In this document: in pieces, positions 26,723 through 35,141 of the stretch | Position numbering within the stretch: position 1 is the stretch's first letter | Layout: each line of letters begins with the position of its first letter | DNA from: Mycobacterium sp. GA-1199 | GTDB taxonomy: Bacteria; Actinomycetota; Actinomycetes; Mycobacteriales; Mycobacteriaceae | Reading direction: 5' to 3' | Length of the DNA: 64,000 nucleotides | Assembly: GCF_001500045.1 (NCBI RefSeq) | Contig: NZ_LQIX01000023.1 | Location: 186,001 to 250,000, forward strand | The notes under the pieces: model-generated | Databases searched by the model: none | What the model was told of the DNA's origin: nothing | Seen by the model: the letters and a program-made list of their open reading frames with translations, nothing else | Made by a program: the position numbers and the translations under genes

Positions 26723-28207
26723 ATGGCCACACGCGAGCAACGACTGATTCCCGGCATGGCGATCGGGGGCCGATACCGGCTGATCGCTCCGCACGGCGGC
26801 CGCCCGCTGCTGGATTTCTGGCAGGCGCTCGACACCGCGTCGGGACAGCACGTCGCGCTGACCGTCGTCGACGTCGCGCAAGAATTGCCCGACGAGTTCG
26901 TCCACGAGATCCTGGCGCGCACCATCCGGCTGCGTGGTCTCGACACATCCGGTATCGCGCCGGTGCTCGATGTGCTGCACACCGGCGCCTATGGGGTCGT
27001 GGTATCGGACTGGCTTGCCGGACAGAGCCTCCGCGAGGTCGCGGACGAAAGGCAGGCACCCGACGCCGTGGCCGCCATGACGCGAGCGCTGGCCGCGGCC
27101 GCCGAGGCCGCGCACCGCGCGGGTCTCGTGCTGTCGGTCGACGATCCCGCACGGTTGCGGGTCGGCGCCGACGGACACCTCGCGCTGGCGTTTCCGGCCG
27201 TCCTGCCCGACACCACCCCGCAGACGGATCTGCGTGGAATCGGCTGCGCGCTGTACACGCTGCTCCTCGGCCAGTGCCCGGACGGGACGGGCCGGCCCGA
27301 GGAGCCGGCCGAACTCGACCCGCGAATCCCCTTCCTGATCTCCACCACGACCTCGGCGCTCCTGCGGGACAACGGCGGAATCAGCAGCGCCGCAACGCTG
27401 CTCACCTTGCTGGAACAGGCCGCCGCACCCGACGTCGCGCCCACTCACCGAGTCATGCCGCCCCTGCCGACGCCGAAGCCCGGGCGCTATGCCGAATTTC
27501 GCAACTTCGGACCCGAGGAACGAAAAGAAGTGGCCCGCCGCACGATCCTCCGCACCGGGCTCGGTGCCGCCGCGGCCATCGTTGCGGTGGCGATCCTGGC
27601 GCTGGGCTCGTCGCTCAACGGTCTGCTGGAGACCAACGACGACGACGTCGCGATGGACGCGGACAAACTCGGGCTGGTACCGACGACCGCGGCGGCGCCC
27701 CCACCTCCCGAGCAGACCAAGACCGTGCGCGGACTGGCTCCCGGCGACCGCGTCCCGGTGGAGGCGGCGACGGTCTTCGCCCCCGACGGATCGCCGGACA
27801 GCCCGGGCGACGCCGGTTTGGCGATCGACGCCAAGCCCGACACGGCATGGTCGACCGACCGCTACTACGACGCCGATCCGTTCCCGAAGTTCAAACCCGG
27901 CGTGGGCCTGCTCATCTCCTTGCGTGAACCCAAGCCGATCACCGCGGTCACCGTCGAGCAGAACAGCGCCGGCTCGCTGATTCAGATACGCGGCACCGAC
28001 ACCCCCGGCGAACCGAGGGCGCTGGCCGACACCTTCGAGCTCACACCCGCCACCCCCGTCGAGCCCGGCGTGACTCGAATCCCCGTGACGGACCCGCGGC
28101 CGATCTCGCGCGTGGTGGTGTGGATAACCAAGTTGGGCACCGCCGACGGGCAGAACCGTGCGGCCATCGCCGAGATCGGCGTGCACGCGGCCGCTGCGCC
28201 CGCATGA
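26723..28207 (+). CDS. membrane pseudokinase with discoidin-like outer domain
   Basis: The 494-residue protein has an N-terminal kinase fold (about 1-235) that lacks all key residues: no VAxK lysine (VALTVVDV), the HRD loop is replaced by SVDDPARLRV, and no DFG is found. A transmembrane helix (about 280-300) leads to an outer domain of ~170 residues; the segment around DAGLAIDAKPDTAWSTDRYY is typical of F5/8-type (discoidin) carbohydrate-binding folds. The same order, pseudokinase-TM-ectodomain, forms the C-terminal half of the MurJ-linked protein Rv3910. This looks like a free-standing version without the flippase. It follows an active kinase gene, which could phosphorylate its inner domain. 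Confidence 0.8.
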   Translation: MATREQRLIPGMAIGGRYRLIAPHGGRPLLDFWQALDTASGQHVALTVVDVAQELPDEFVHEILARTIRLRGLDTSGIAPVLDVLHTGAYGVVVSDWLAGQSLREVADERQAPDAVAAMTRALAAAAEAAHRAGLVLSVDDPARLRVGADGHLALAFPAVLPDTTPQTDLRGIGCALYTLLLGQCPDGTGRPEEPAELDPRIPFLISTTTSALLRDNGGISSAATLLTLLEQAAAPDVAPTHRVMPPLPTPKPGRYAEFRNFGPEERKEVARRTILRTGLGAAAAIVAVAILALGSSLNGLLETNDDDVAMDADKLGLVPTTAAAPPPPEQTKTVRGLAPGDRVPVEAATVFAPDGSPDSPGDAGLAIDAKPDTAWSTDRYYDADPFPKFKPGVGLLISLREPKPITAVTVEQNSAGSLIQIRGTDTPGEPRALADTFELTPATPVEPGVTRIPVTDPRPISRVVVWITKLGTADGQNRAAIAEIGVHAAAAPA

Positions 28208-28224
28208 TCCGGTCCGCGGGCCGT

Positions 28225-28237
28225 TACGATCAGCCGC
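28225..28237 (+). promoter_or_regulatory. leaderless -10 of echA1
   Basis: TACGAT (28225-28230) is seven bases before GTG 28238, the spacing of a leaderless mycobacterial promoter, so echA1 has its own promoter although it follows the pseudokinase gene by only 30 bases. Confidence 0.5.
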
Positions 28238-29011
28238 GTGAGTGACAACACTGAACCAGTCGTACTTGTCGAACAGCGCGACCGCATCCTGATCATCACC
28301 ATCAACCGTCCGCAGGCCAAGAACGCGGTGAACGCCGACGTCAGCCGTGGCCTCGCCGACGCCATGGACCGACTCGACGGCGATGCCGGCCTGTCGGCGG
28401 GCATCCTGACCGGCGCCGGCGGCTCGTTCAGCGCGGGCATGGACCTCAAGGCGTTCGCGCGCGGCGAGAACGTGGCCATCGAGGGCCGCGGCCTGGGCTT
28501 CACCGAACGCCCGCCCGCCAAGCCGCTCATCGCGGCGGTGGAGGGCTACTGCCTTGCGGGTGGGTGCGAGCTGGCGCTGGCCACCGACCTGATCGTGGCG
28601 TCGAAGGAATCCGCATTCGGCATTCCGGAGGTCAAGCGCGGGCTGGTCGCCGGCGGCGGCGGGCTGCTGCGGTTGCCGCAGCGTCTTCCCTACGGCCTCG
28701 CAATGGAACTCGCGCTGACGGGTGAGAGCCTGTCCGCGCAGCGCGCCCACGACCTCGGGATGGTCAACGTGCTCGCCGAGCCGGGTCAGGCGTTGGAGGC
28801 GGCGATCGCCTTCGCCGAGAAGATCACCGCCAACGGTCCGCTCGCGGTGGCGGCGACCAAGCGGATCATCGTCGAGTCGCGCGACTGGAACTCCCAGGAG
28901 ATGTGGAAGAAGCAGGTCGAGATCTTCGGGCCCGTCTTCATGTCCAACGACGCCAAGGAAGGCGCGATCGCGTTCGCCGAGAAGCGGGCGCCGAAGTGGA
29001 CGGGGACCTAA
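28238..29011 (+). CDS. echA1: enoyl-CoA hydratase EchA1
   Basis: The 257-residue crotonase-family enzyme would add water to trans-2-enoyl-CoA in beta-oxidation. Oxyanion-hole segments FSAGMDLKAF and LAGGCELALA are present. One acid position is Glu in FGIPEVKRGLVAGGGG. The length is typical. In M. tuberculosis echA1 (Rv0222) follows Rv0221 directly; here two kinase-like genes are inserted between them. The GTG start is supported by the -10 immediately upstream. Confidence 0.9.
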   Translation: MSDNTEPVVLVEQRDRILIITINRPQAKNAVNADVSRGLADAMDRLDGDAGLSAGILTGAGGSFSAGMDLKAFARGENVAIEGRGLGFTERPPAKPLIAAVEGYCLAGGCELALATDLIVASKESAFGIPEVKRGLVAGGGGLLRLPQRLPYGLAMELALTGESLSAQRAHDLGMVNVLAEPGQALEAAIAFAEKITANGPLAVAATKRIIVESRDWNSQEMWKKQVEIFGPVFMSNDAKEGAIAFAEKRAPKWTGT

Positions 29012-29047
29012 CGGGTTTCATAACGGCCGCCCGGGGCAACCGTTAGG
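29007..29047 (+). repeat. inverted repeat with two alternative left arms
   Basis: CCGTTAGG (29040-29047) can pair with CCTAACGG (29007-29014, which contains the echA1 stop) or, with six bases, with TAACGG (29021-29026). It may terminate echA1 transcription or tune the next gene, whose GTG follows two bases after the repeat. Confidence 0.4.
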
Positions 29048-29048
29048 C

Positions 29049-29255
29049 GTGGAAACGTTGTCCCGAGCGCGATCCGCGCAGAAGCGCATCTTCAAGGTGC
29101 AGCGACGAGTGTGGTTGATGCAGGCCGCGATGTGGCCGATGTTGGCGCTCGTAGGTATCGGAGCGGTCGCCGCGGTGATCGTCCGGTACCGCGGACGCGC
29201 CGACGGGCCGGGGACAGCGATCCCCTCGCCGGCCGACGGCCTACCCCACCTTTAA
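29049..29255 (+). CDS. small single-pass membrane protein
   Basis: A 68-residue product from GTG 29049. The first ~22 residues are basic (RARSAQKRIFKVQRR), followed by one hydrophobic helix (WLMQAAMWPMLALVGIGAVA) and a short tail. No family was recognised. It sits between echA1 and a small soluble protein gene 11 bases downstream on the same strand. The start is uncertain because no clear ribosome site is present. Confidence 0.55.
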   Translation: METLSRARSAQKRIFKVQRRVWLMQAAMWPMLALVGIGAVAAVIVRYRGRADGPGTAIPSPADGLPHL

Positions 29256-29266
29256 GGAGACAGCGC

Positions 29267-29602
29267 ATGGCGCAGAGCGACGACCTGCCGATCACCGACT
29301 ACGACCAGCTGCCGCTGACCGAGTTGCGGCACCGCATCCGTGCGCTCGACGAACCCCAGTTGCGGGCGGTGTTCGATCACGAGACCGAGCACGGCAACCG
29401 CATCCCGGTGCTCGAGGTGCTGCATGCGCGGCTCAAGGAGCTGACCCATGGTGCCGAGCCGTCGTCCGGTGACCCGAGCAGCGCGCCCGAGGTGAGCGGT
29501 GCGGCGGGCGGTTCGCCCGTGCAGGAGTCGACGGCCGCGCAGCCCAACACGCCGCTTCGGCACGGCGTCGCGAACCAGACGCCGGCCCGCGGCAAGCCAT
29601 AA
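29267..29602 (+). CDS. small protein with a helical N-terminal domain
   Basis: The 111-residue product has a compact N-terminal region (LPLTELRHRIRALDEPQLRAVFDHETEHGNRIPVLEVLHARLKEL, positions 16-60) and a Pro/Ala/Ser-rich disordered tail. This N-terminal pattern recurs in actinobacterial lipid-droplet-associated proteins, but that link is from memory and tentative. AAGGAGA (29254-29260) is an excellent ribosome site for ATG 29267. It probably shares a transcript with the preceding membrane protein. Confidence 0.7.
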   Translation: MAQSDDLPITDYDQLPLTELRHRIRALDEPQLRAVFDHETEHGNRIPVLEVLHARLKELTHGAEPSSGDPSSAPEVSGAAGGSPVQESTAAQPNTPLRHGVANQTPARGKP

Positions 29603-29654
29603 TCCCCCGTGCACACGTTCGGCGCGCCATCCCGCGGCATCCGTTGACCTGAAG

Positions 29655-29670
29655 TGCGGTTCAGACCGCA
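29655..29670 (+). repeat. small perfect hairpin
   Basis: TGCGGT-TCAG-ACCGCA forms a 6-bp stem with a four-base loop in the gap before the acetyltransferase remnant. It may be a weak terminator for the preceding small genes. Confidence 0.35.
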
Positions 29671-29680
29671 AGATGTGGGC

Positions 29681-30316
29681 ATGGCAACCGACGTGACGGC
29701 TTCGCTCGACGTGGCCGCCTACTACGTGCTCGAGGCGCTGGGCTACGGCGTGCAGCGGCTGGCGGGCCGGGTGGTGTGGATGAACCAGTCGGGCGCGCTG
29801 CCCGCGCAGACGCATCAGGTGCTGTCGGTGCGCGTCCCGGCAGAAGACGGACCGTGGTTGATCGACGTGGGGTTCGGTGGGCAGACGCTGTCGTCGCCGA
29901 TCCGGCTCGAAGCCGGTCCCGTGCAGGCGACGCGCCACGAGCCCTACCGGCTGCGCGACCACGATGACGGCTTCCTGTTGGAGGCCGAGATCCGCGGGCA
30001 GTGGCAGCCGCTGTACACGTTCGAGACCCGCCCGCGGCCACAGATCGATCTGCAGGTCGGAAGTTGGTACGTGTCAACGTTTCCCGAATCGGGATTTGTC
30101 ACCGGCCTGTCGGTGGCACTGGTCACCGACGACGCCAGGTGGAATCTGCGCGGCCGCAACTTGGCCGTCCACAGCGGGGGAGGCACGGAACGAGTGCGCC
30201 TCGACACGGCCGCCGATGTCCTCGCCGAACTGACCGGCCGCTTCGGCATCGACCTGACCGACCTGGGCGATCACCGTGATATCGAGGCTCGGATTCACGA
30301 GGTGCTCGACAGCTGA
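29681..30316 (+). pseudogene. arylamine N-acetyltransferase remnant lacking the catalytic cysteine
   Basis: The 211 residues match the middle and C-terminal parts of mycobacterial NAT: GRVVWMNQSGALPAQTHQVLSV with the catalytic His, LIDVGFGGQTLSSPIRLEAG with the catalytic Asp, and RGRNLAVH. Full NAT proteins are about 275-280 residues and carry the active-site Cys in an RGGYC motif near residue 70. Here the sequence before YYVLEALGYGVQRL is unrelated, so about 65-70 N-terminal residues with the Cys are missing, and no NAT-like sequence was found upstream in any frame. The frame that remains is intact, so it may still be translated, but acetyl transfer by the known mechanism is not possible. 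ATG 29681 is the likely start; GTG 29654 is an alternative. Confidence 0.75.
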
Positions 30317-30371
30317 ACGCAGCAGGAATCGTCATGTTCTTTCGCTGGCGGCGCGACCATACTCGGTGTTC

Positions 30372-31289
30372 GTGACCACCGAACCGCGCCGCGACCGCCT
30401 ACGGGAACTGCTCGACGCGGTCGTCGCCGAACCCAACAGCGGGGTGGACAGCATGGCCCGCAGCACCCACGCCTCCGAATTCCACTTCTCGCGGGAAGTG
30501 CGCCGCCTGACCGGCGAGTCGCCCGCGGCCATGCGCCGCCGCATCATGCTCGAACGTGCGGCATGGCGGTTGCAGCAGGGTGAGCGCGTGTCTGCCGTCG
30601 CGGCCGACGAGGGGTGGTCGTCGGTCGAGGTGTTCTCGCGCGCCTTCCGGCGCACCTTCGGTGTGCCGCCGTCGAGGGCCGCCGACGTCGAGTTCAGGGT
30701 CACCGCACCCAACGGTCTTCACTTCCACCCGCCGCATTCGCTGTGGCTCGACAACGCGGGGGACACGAAGGAGCCCGACATCTCTGTGTTGATGGTGGCG
30801 CATGACGTCGCCGACACCGCGTATCTCCTGGACCGCGCGAGCGGCTTGACCGAAGACCAATGGCGAGAAGAGATCTCGCCCGGGCAGGTGGTTCTCGACT
30901 GGGACGGTCCCGAGCCCAGCGTCGGAGCTGTGCTCGGTGCGATCGTGTGGACCAAGCAGGTGTGGTTGGCCACGATCGAAGGCCGCGATTTCCCGGACCG
31001 CTCGGCCACCCTGCCCGCGACCACCACGGCCGCGCAGTTGGCCCGGCATCACGACGACATCGCAAAGCGCTGGACGACAATGGTTTCCGAGTATGCCGCC
31101 GACGGCCGGATGGGGGACACCGTCATTGACGCGCTGTGTGATCCGCCCGAGTCGTTCCAGTTGTACGGCATCGTCGCCCACGTTCTGCAGTACGCGGCTC
31201 ACCGGCGCGCGCTGGCCCGGACGATGCTGGCCCGCCACGGTATCGACACGCACTGCGGCGATCCGTTGGAATGGATGAGGGGCAACTGA
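30372..31289 (+). CDS. AraC-type regulator fused to a DinB-like domain
   Basis: The 305-residue protein begins with an AraC helix-turn-helix pair (residues ~20-105: FHFSREVRRLTGESPAAMRRRIMLERAAWRL and VAADEGWSSVEVFSRAFRRTFGVPPS). The C-terminal ~165 residues look like the four-helix DinB/YfiT metal-binding fold (VAHDVADTAYLLDRASGLTEDQW, AIVWTKQVWLATIEG). Placing the DNA-binding domain first is unusual for AraC proteins. One base separates it from a reductase gene, which it may regulate. GTG 30372 is preferred over an upstream in-frame codon. Confidence 0.8.
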   Translation: MTTEPRRDRLRELLDAVVAEPNSGVDSMARSTHASEFHFSREVRRLTGESPAAMRRRIMLERAAWRLQQGERVSAVAADEGWSSVEVFSRAFRRTFGVPPSRAADVEFRVTAPNGLHFHPPHSLWLDNAGDTKEPDISVLMVAHDVADTAYLLDRASGLTEDQWREEISPGQVVLDWDGPEPSVGAVLGAIVWTKQVWLATIEGRDFPDRSATLPATTTAAQLARHHDDIAKRWTTMVSEYAADGRMGDTVIDALCDPPESFQLYGIVAHVLQYAAHRRALARTMLARHGIDTHCGDPLEWMRGN

Positions 31290-31290
31290 T

Positions 31291-31833
31291 TTGGCGACGG
31301 TCTACTACACGGCGTCCAGTTTGGACGGTTTCATCGTCGACGAGCACGACAGCCTGGACTGGCTGACATCACGCGACATCGACCGGAACGGACCGTTCCA
31401 TTACGACGAGTTCATCGCCACGATCGGTGCCGTGGTGATGGGTTCGGCGACCTACGAATGGATCGTGCGCAATGAGCCGGGTGACTGGATGTACGAGCAG
31501 CCGTCGTGGGTGCTGACGCGGCGTCCGCACATCGTCGAGCGCGGACACGACGTGCGGACGTTCGCCGGCGACGTCGCCGATCTCCATCCGGAGTTGCTCG
31601 CAGCCGCGGCGGACAAGGACGTGTGGGTGGTCGGTGGAGGCGATGCCGCCCGACAGTTCGTCGAGGCGGGACTCATCGACGAGATGATCGTCAGCTACGC
31701 GCCGTGCTCGCTCGGTGCGGGTTCGCCGGTGCTGCCGGTCCGCTCGGAGTGGCAACTCGTCGAGGCGGCGGTGAACCGGGACTTCGTCTGCGCGCGGTGG
31801 CGCTCGGTTCAGTTGCGGTCGGGCACACCGTAG
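31291..31833 (+). CDS. dihydrofolate reductase-fold (RibD C-terminal) reductase
   Basis: The 180-residue protein has the DHFR/RibD-C fold: ASSLDGFIVDEHDSLDWL at the start, MGSATYEWI, and the NADPH-binding VWVVGGGDAARQFVEAGLIDEM. Members reduce small heterocycles with NADPH, but the substrate here is unknown. TTG 31291 begins one base after the AraC-DinB stop, so the two genes form an operon. Its 3' end overlaps that of the converging TetR gene by 25 bases. Confidence 0.85.
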   Translation: MATVYYTASSLDGFIVDEHDSLDWLTSRDIDRNGPFHYDEFIATIGAVVMGSATYEWIVRNEPGDWMYEQPSWVLTRRPHIVERGHDVRTFAGDVADLHPELLAAAADKDVWVVGGGDAARQFVEAGLIDEMIVSYAPCSLGAGSPVLPVRSEWQLVEAAVNRDFVCARWRSVQLRSGTP

Positions 31834-32495
31834 CGGCGGATGAAATCGCGTGACCTGATCAGGAATTCGACTTGTGCGGCGACGTCGTGGAGCGGGTCGA
31901 CCGAGCGCGTCGAGCGGCACAGCACCACCGCGCCCTCGAGTGCCGCGATGCAGGTGATCGCAAGGGAGGCCGCGTCGGATTCGTCGAAACCGTCGGAGAC
32001 GAACGCGCGGGTGAGCGCGTCGCGCCAGTGGCCGAAGATGCTGCCCGCCACGGTGGTCAGCTGCGGCTCCTCGGCCGCCGAACCGATCGCCGCCGCCACC
32101 ACCGGGCAGCCGGCCACGAAGTCGCTTTCGACGAGCAGTTCTTCCCAGAACGCCACGAAGTTGCGGACCAGATGCATCCCACCCTTGGCGGCCGCGTCGT
32201 CGATCTCCTTGGTGATCGCATCACCGGCGAAGGTCAGCGCCTCGCGCAGGATCTGGTTGCGGCCCCCGGGGAAGTGGTAGTACACCGACCCGCGTGGCGC
32301 GCCGCTGCGGGCGAGCACTTCGTCGATCGTGACGCCGGCCGCGCCGCGCTCCCGCAGCACTTCGGCGGCGGCGACCAACATCTTGGTGCGCGTCGAACCG
32401 CGCTTGTTGACGGTCTTGGTGGCGACGGAAGACAGGTCAACCTCCAATGGGGCGGTCAAGCTGCGGGCGTGCGACGCAGTTGCGCCGGGCGCCAA
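31809..32495 (-). CDS. TetR-family transcriptional regulator
   Basis: The helix-turn-helix is RGAAGVTIDEVLARSGAPRGSVYYHFPGG, followed by a ligand domain with one conserved-looking WEELL segment. The product is up to 228 residues. The start is unresolved: TTG at 32495, 32459 and 32447 are all in frame and none has a good ribosome site. It lies 346 bases from a divergent FadE5-like gene, which is its most likely target together with itself. Confidence 0.82.
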   Translation of the reverse strand: MAPGATASHARSLTAPLEVDLSSVATKTVNKRGSTRTKMLVAAAEVLRERGAAGVTIDEVLARSGAPRGSVYYHFPGGRNQILREALTFAGDAITKEIDDAAAKGGMHLVRNFVAFWEELLVESDFVAGCPVVAAAIGSAAEEPQLTTVAGSIFGHWRDALTRAFVSDGFDESDAASLAITCIAALEGAVVLCRSTRSVDPLHDVAAQVEFLIRSRDFIRRYGVPDRN

Positions 32496-32841
32496 CCGAG
32501 CGTACGGGGGCTGAGTCGAAAGATCCGACGATCGTGCACGCGATGGGTGAACCGGTATCCGGCGACGTTGACTTCAATGACCCACATCGGGTGCCTCCCT
32601 GGTATGACATCGAGCATAAAACGCGCAACACACAAGAGCAACAAATGTATTCCGCATCACATAGCTCGGTCTAATAGTCCCAGCTAGATCCCCGTACTGG
32701 TGTCGGCCGCCCGGACGGCGCCGCAACCGTTGACTATGTACGAGACCATAATTTGAACCGGCATGGTGACCTGAGCTGAAGTGCAGGTCGCGGCTGGATC
32801 GGACGGCTACGCTCGGTCCACGCGAACGAAAGGCGCTCGTC
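32496..32841. promoter_or_regulatory. intergenic region between a TetR gene and a FadE5-like gene
   Basis: No gene is seen in these 346 bases. They are more AT-rich than their surroundings around 32610-32690. TACGCT (32808-32813) is a TANNNT -10 candidate for the dehydrogenase gene, and GACCTG-N10-CAGGTC (32768-32789) just upstream is an inverted repeat placed to act as an operator. Confidence 0.4.
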
Positions 32842-34677
32842 ATGAGCCACTACAGAAGCAATGTGCGGGATCTGGAGTTCAACCTCTTCGAGGTGCTGGG
32901 TCTCGACAAGGCGCTGGCGACCGGTGAGTTCGGCGAACTGGACGGCGATTCGGTGCGCCAGATGCTCGACGAAGCGGCCCGTCAGGCCGAGGGGCCGCTC
33001 GCCGAGTCGTTCGCCGAATCCGACCGGCACCCGCCCACGTTCGATACGGCCACCCATGAGGTGACCCTGCCCGAGCCGTTCAAGAAGTCATTTCGGGCCT
33101 GGCAGCAAGGCGAGTGGTTCCGCGTCGGGATGGCCGAGGACATCGGCGGGGTGGCGGCACCGGCCGCCGTGGAGTGGGCGATCAACGAGTTCGTCCTCGG
33201 CGGCAATCCGGCGGTCTTCATCTACCAGGCCGGATCGAAGATGGCAGACATCCTCTACGGCATCGGCAACGAACAGCAGCGACACTGGGCCGCGCTGATG
33301 GTGGAACGCGACTGGTGCGCGACGATGGTCCTGACCGAACCCGACGCCGGTTCCGACGTGGGAGCCGGCCGCACCAAGGCCGTCCAACAGCCCGACGGCA
33401 CATGGCATCTCGACGGGGTGAAGAGGTTCATCACCAACGGCGACGCCGGCAACCTGTTCGAGAACATCGTGCATCTCGTGCTGGCCCGCCCCGAGGGCGC
33501 AGGCCCGGGCACCAAGGGTCTGTCCCTGTTCTTCGTGCCGAAGTTCCACTTCCACCCCGAGACCGGTGAGCTCGGCGAGCGCAACGGCGTCTTCGTCACC
33601 AACGTCGAGCACAAGATGGGGCTGAAGGTGTCGGCGACGTGCGAGCTGACCTTCGGTCAACATGGTGTGCCGGCCGTCGGGTGGCTGGTCAACGACTCCC
33701 ACAACGGCATCGCCCAGATGTTCAAGGTCATCGAGTACGCCCGGATGATGGTGGGCACCAAGGCGATTGCCACGTTGTCGACGGGTTATCTCAACGCGCT
33801 GGATTACGCCAAGACCCGCGTGCAGGGCGCGGACATGACCCAGATGACCGACAAGACCGCGCCGCGGGTGACCATCCTGCACCACCCGGATGTGCGCCGC
33901 GCGCTGCTGACGCAGAAGTCCTATGCCGAGGGCCTGCGTGCGCTCTACCTCTACACCGCCGCCCACCAGGACCCCGCCGTCGCGCAGATCGTCTCCGGGG
34001 CCGACGCCGAGATGGCCGGGCGCGTCAACGATCTGCTGCTGCCGATCGTCAAGGGCGTGGGGTCGGAACGGGCATACCAGTGCCTGACCGAATCCCTACA
34101 GACGTTCGGCGGTTCGGGCTTCCTGCAGGACTATCCGATCGAGCAGTACATTCGCGACGCCAAGATCGACTCCCTCTACGAGGGCACCACCGCGATCCAG
34201 GCGCAGGACTTCTTCTTCCGCAAGATCGCCCGTGACCAGGGTGCGGCGCTGGCGCATTTGGCCGGTCAGATCCAGGAGTTCATCCGCAGTGACATCGCGC
34301 GTGCAGAACTCGCCGACGGGCGCGCCAGGTTGGCAACCGCGCTGCAGGATGTGCAGGCGATGGTCGCGGCCCTGACCGGATACCTGGTGTCGGCGCAGGA
34401 GAACCCGCGCGAGTTGTACCGCATCGGCCTGGGATCGGTGCCGTTCCTGCTCGCCGTCGGCGACCTGGTGATCGGCTGGTTGTTGTTGCACCAGGCCGAG
34501 ATCGCGCTCGCGGCCCTCGACGGCGACGTCTCCGACAGCGACCGGGCGTTCTACACCGGCAAGGTCGCGGCGGCGAACTTCTTCGCCGAGCACATGTTGC
34601 CGCTGTTGACCGCCGCGCGAGGGATCATCGAGACCATCGGTCTGGACGCCATGGACGTGCCGGAAGAAGCGTTCTGA
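32842..34677 (+). CDS. FadE5-like long-chain acyl-CoA dehydrogenase
   Basis: The 611-residue protein has the length and motifs of mycobacterial FadE5 (Rv0244c): N-terminal [91 protein letters not shown] with the catalytic Glu in YEGT, and a long C-terminal helical domain. It oxidises acyl-CoA with FAD. In M. tuberculosis fadE5 follows fadA2; that copy would lie beyond this window, so this is probably a paralogue. GAAAGG serves as ribosome site. The divergent TetR gene may control it. Confidence 0.9.
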   Translation: MSHYRSNVRDLEFNLFEVLGLDKALATGEFGELDGDSVRQMLDEAARQAEGPLAESFAESDRHPPTFDTATHEVTLPEPFKKSFRAWQQGEWFRVGMAEDIGGVAAPAAVEWAINEFVLGGNPAVFIYQAGSKMADILYGIGNEQQRHWAALMVERDWCATMVLTEPDAGSDVGAGRTKAVQQPDGTWHLDGVKRFITNGDAGNLFENIVHLVLARPEGAGPGTKGLSLFFVPKFHFHPETGELGERNGVFVTNVEHKMGLKVSATCELTFGQHGVPAVGWLVNDSHNGIAQMFKVIEYARMMVGTKAIATLSTGYLNALDYAKTRVQGADMTQMTDKTAPRVTILHHPDVRRALLTQKSYAEGLRALYLYTAAHQDPAVAQIVSGADAEMAGRVNDLLLPIVKGVGSERAYQCLTESLQTFGGSGFLQDYPIEQYIRDAKIDSLYEGTTAIQAQDFFFRKIARDQGAALAHLAGQIQEFIRSDIARAELADGRARLATALQDVQAMVAALTGYLVSAQENPRELYRIGLGSVPFLLAVGDLVIGWLLLHQAEIALAALDGDVSDSDRAFYTGKVAAANFFAEHMLPLLTAARGIIETIGLDAMDVPEEAF

Positions 34678-34698
34678 GCAGACCCGGCGAGCGAGCCC

Positions 34699-34716
34699 GA
34701 TGAGAAGGTTCTCATC
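34699..34716. promoter_or_regulatory. response-regulator-type palindrome, site 1
   Basis: GATGAGAAGGTTCTCATC has 8-bp perfect arms (GATGAGAA/TTCTCATC). TCTCAT is also repeated directly at 34710 and 34721, an 11-base helical repeat as used by OmpR-family regulators. A NANNNT hexamer AAACAT (34732-34737) lies 15 bases downstream. The same GATGAG-N6-CTCATC form occurs at 37646-37663. Confidence 0.6.
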
Positions 34717-34760
34717 CGGCTCTCATGGCCGAAACATCGCCGGCTCGCAGGGTGGAGTCC

Positions 34761-35141
34761 ATGCGTGTAGTGCTGATGATGATGTTCGCCGTGCTGGGGG
34801 TGGCCGGCATCGTGGCGGTGGCCGACGCCACCGTGAACAAGCCGGCCGATCAGCAACCCCTGGCCCCGATCGTCGTGCAGCCCGCCGAACGCGGCGACGA
34901 GGCCGAACCGCCCCGCGGGTTGCCTCCGGGAACACCCGCCGGCCCACCGGCCGGAGCGCCCGCGGCGCCGGTACCAATCCAGACCTTGGCGCCCGCAGAC
35001 CCGTCCGTCCGGTTGCCCGCGCCTCCGCCGGCGGTCACCTCGGCGCGGGTTCCCCCACCCTCCAGCGTTGGCGACTGGGACGATGACGACTACGGGGACG
35101 ACGACGGAGACCATGACGACGACTGGGACGACGACGACTGA
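34761..35141 (+). CDS. exported acidic protein with Asp/Trp-rich tail (two-component partner)
   Basis: The 126-residue product has a hydrophobic N-terminus (VVLMMMFAVLGVAGIVAVA) that acts as signal or anchor, a Pro/Ala-rich middle, and a tail made almost only of Asp with Trp, Tyr, His and Gly (starting GDWDDDDYGDDDGDHDDDW). The tail could bind cations or basic molecules outside the cell. AGGGTGGAG precedes ATG 34761; an in-frame ATG at 34725 would lie upstream of the inferred transcription start. It is the first gene of the kinase/regulator operon, overlapping the kinase gene by 29 bases. No family was recognised. Confidence 0.7.
   Translation: MRVVLMMMFAVLGVAGIVAVADATVNKPADQQPLAPIVVQPAERGDEAEPPRGLPPGTPAGPPAGAPAAPVPIQTLAPADPSVRLPAPPPAVTSARVPPPSSVGDWDDDDYGDDDGDHDDDWDDDD

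Noticed and set aside
26636..28750. A 704-codon minus-strand frame across the pseudokinase and echA1
   Set aside because: It covers two genes with clear motifs on the plus strand and has no recognisable protein features.
35068..35112. Longer histidine kinase N-terminus of Met/Thr repeats
   Set aside because: It is the out-of-frame reading of the Asp codons of the acidic protein gene.
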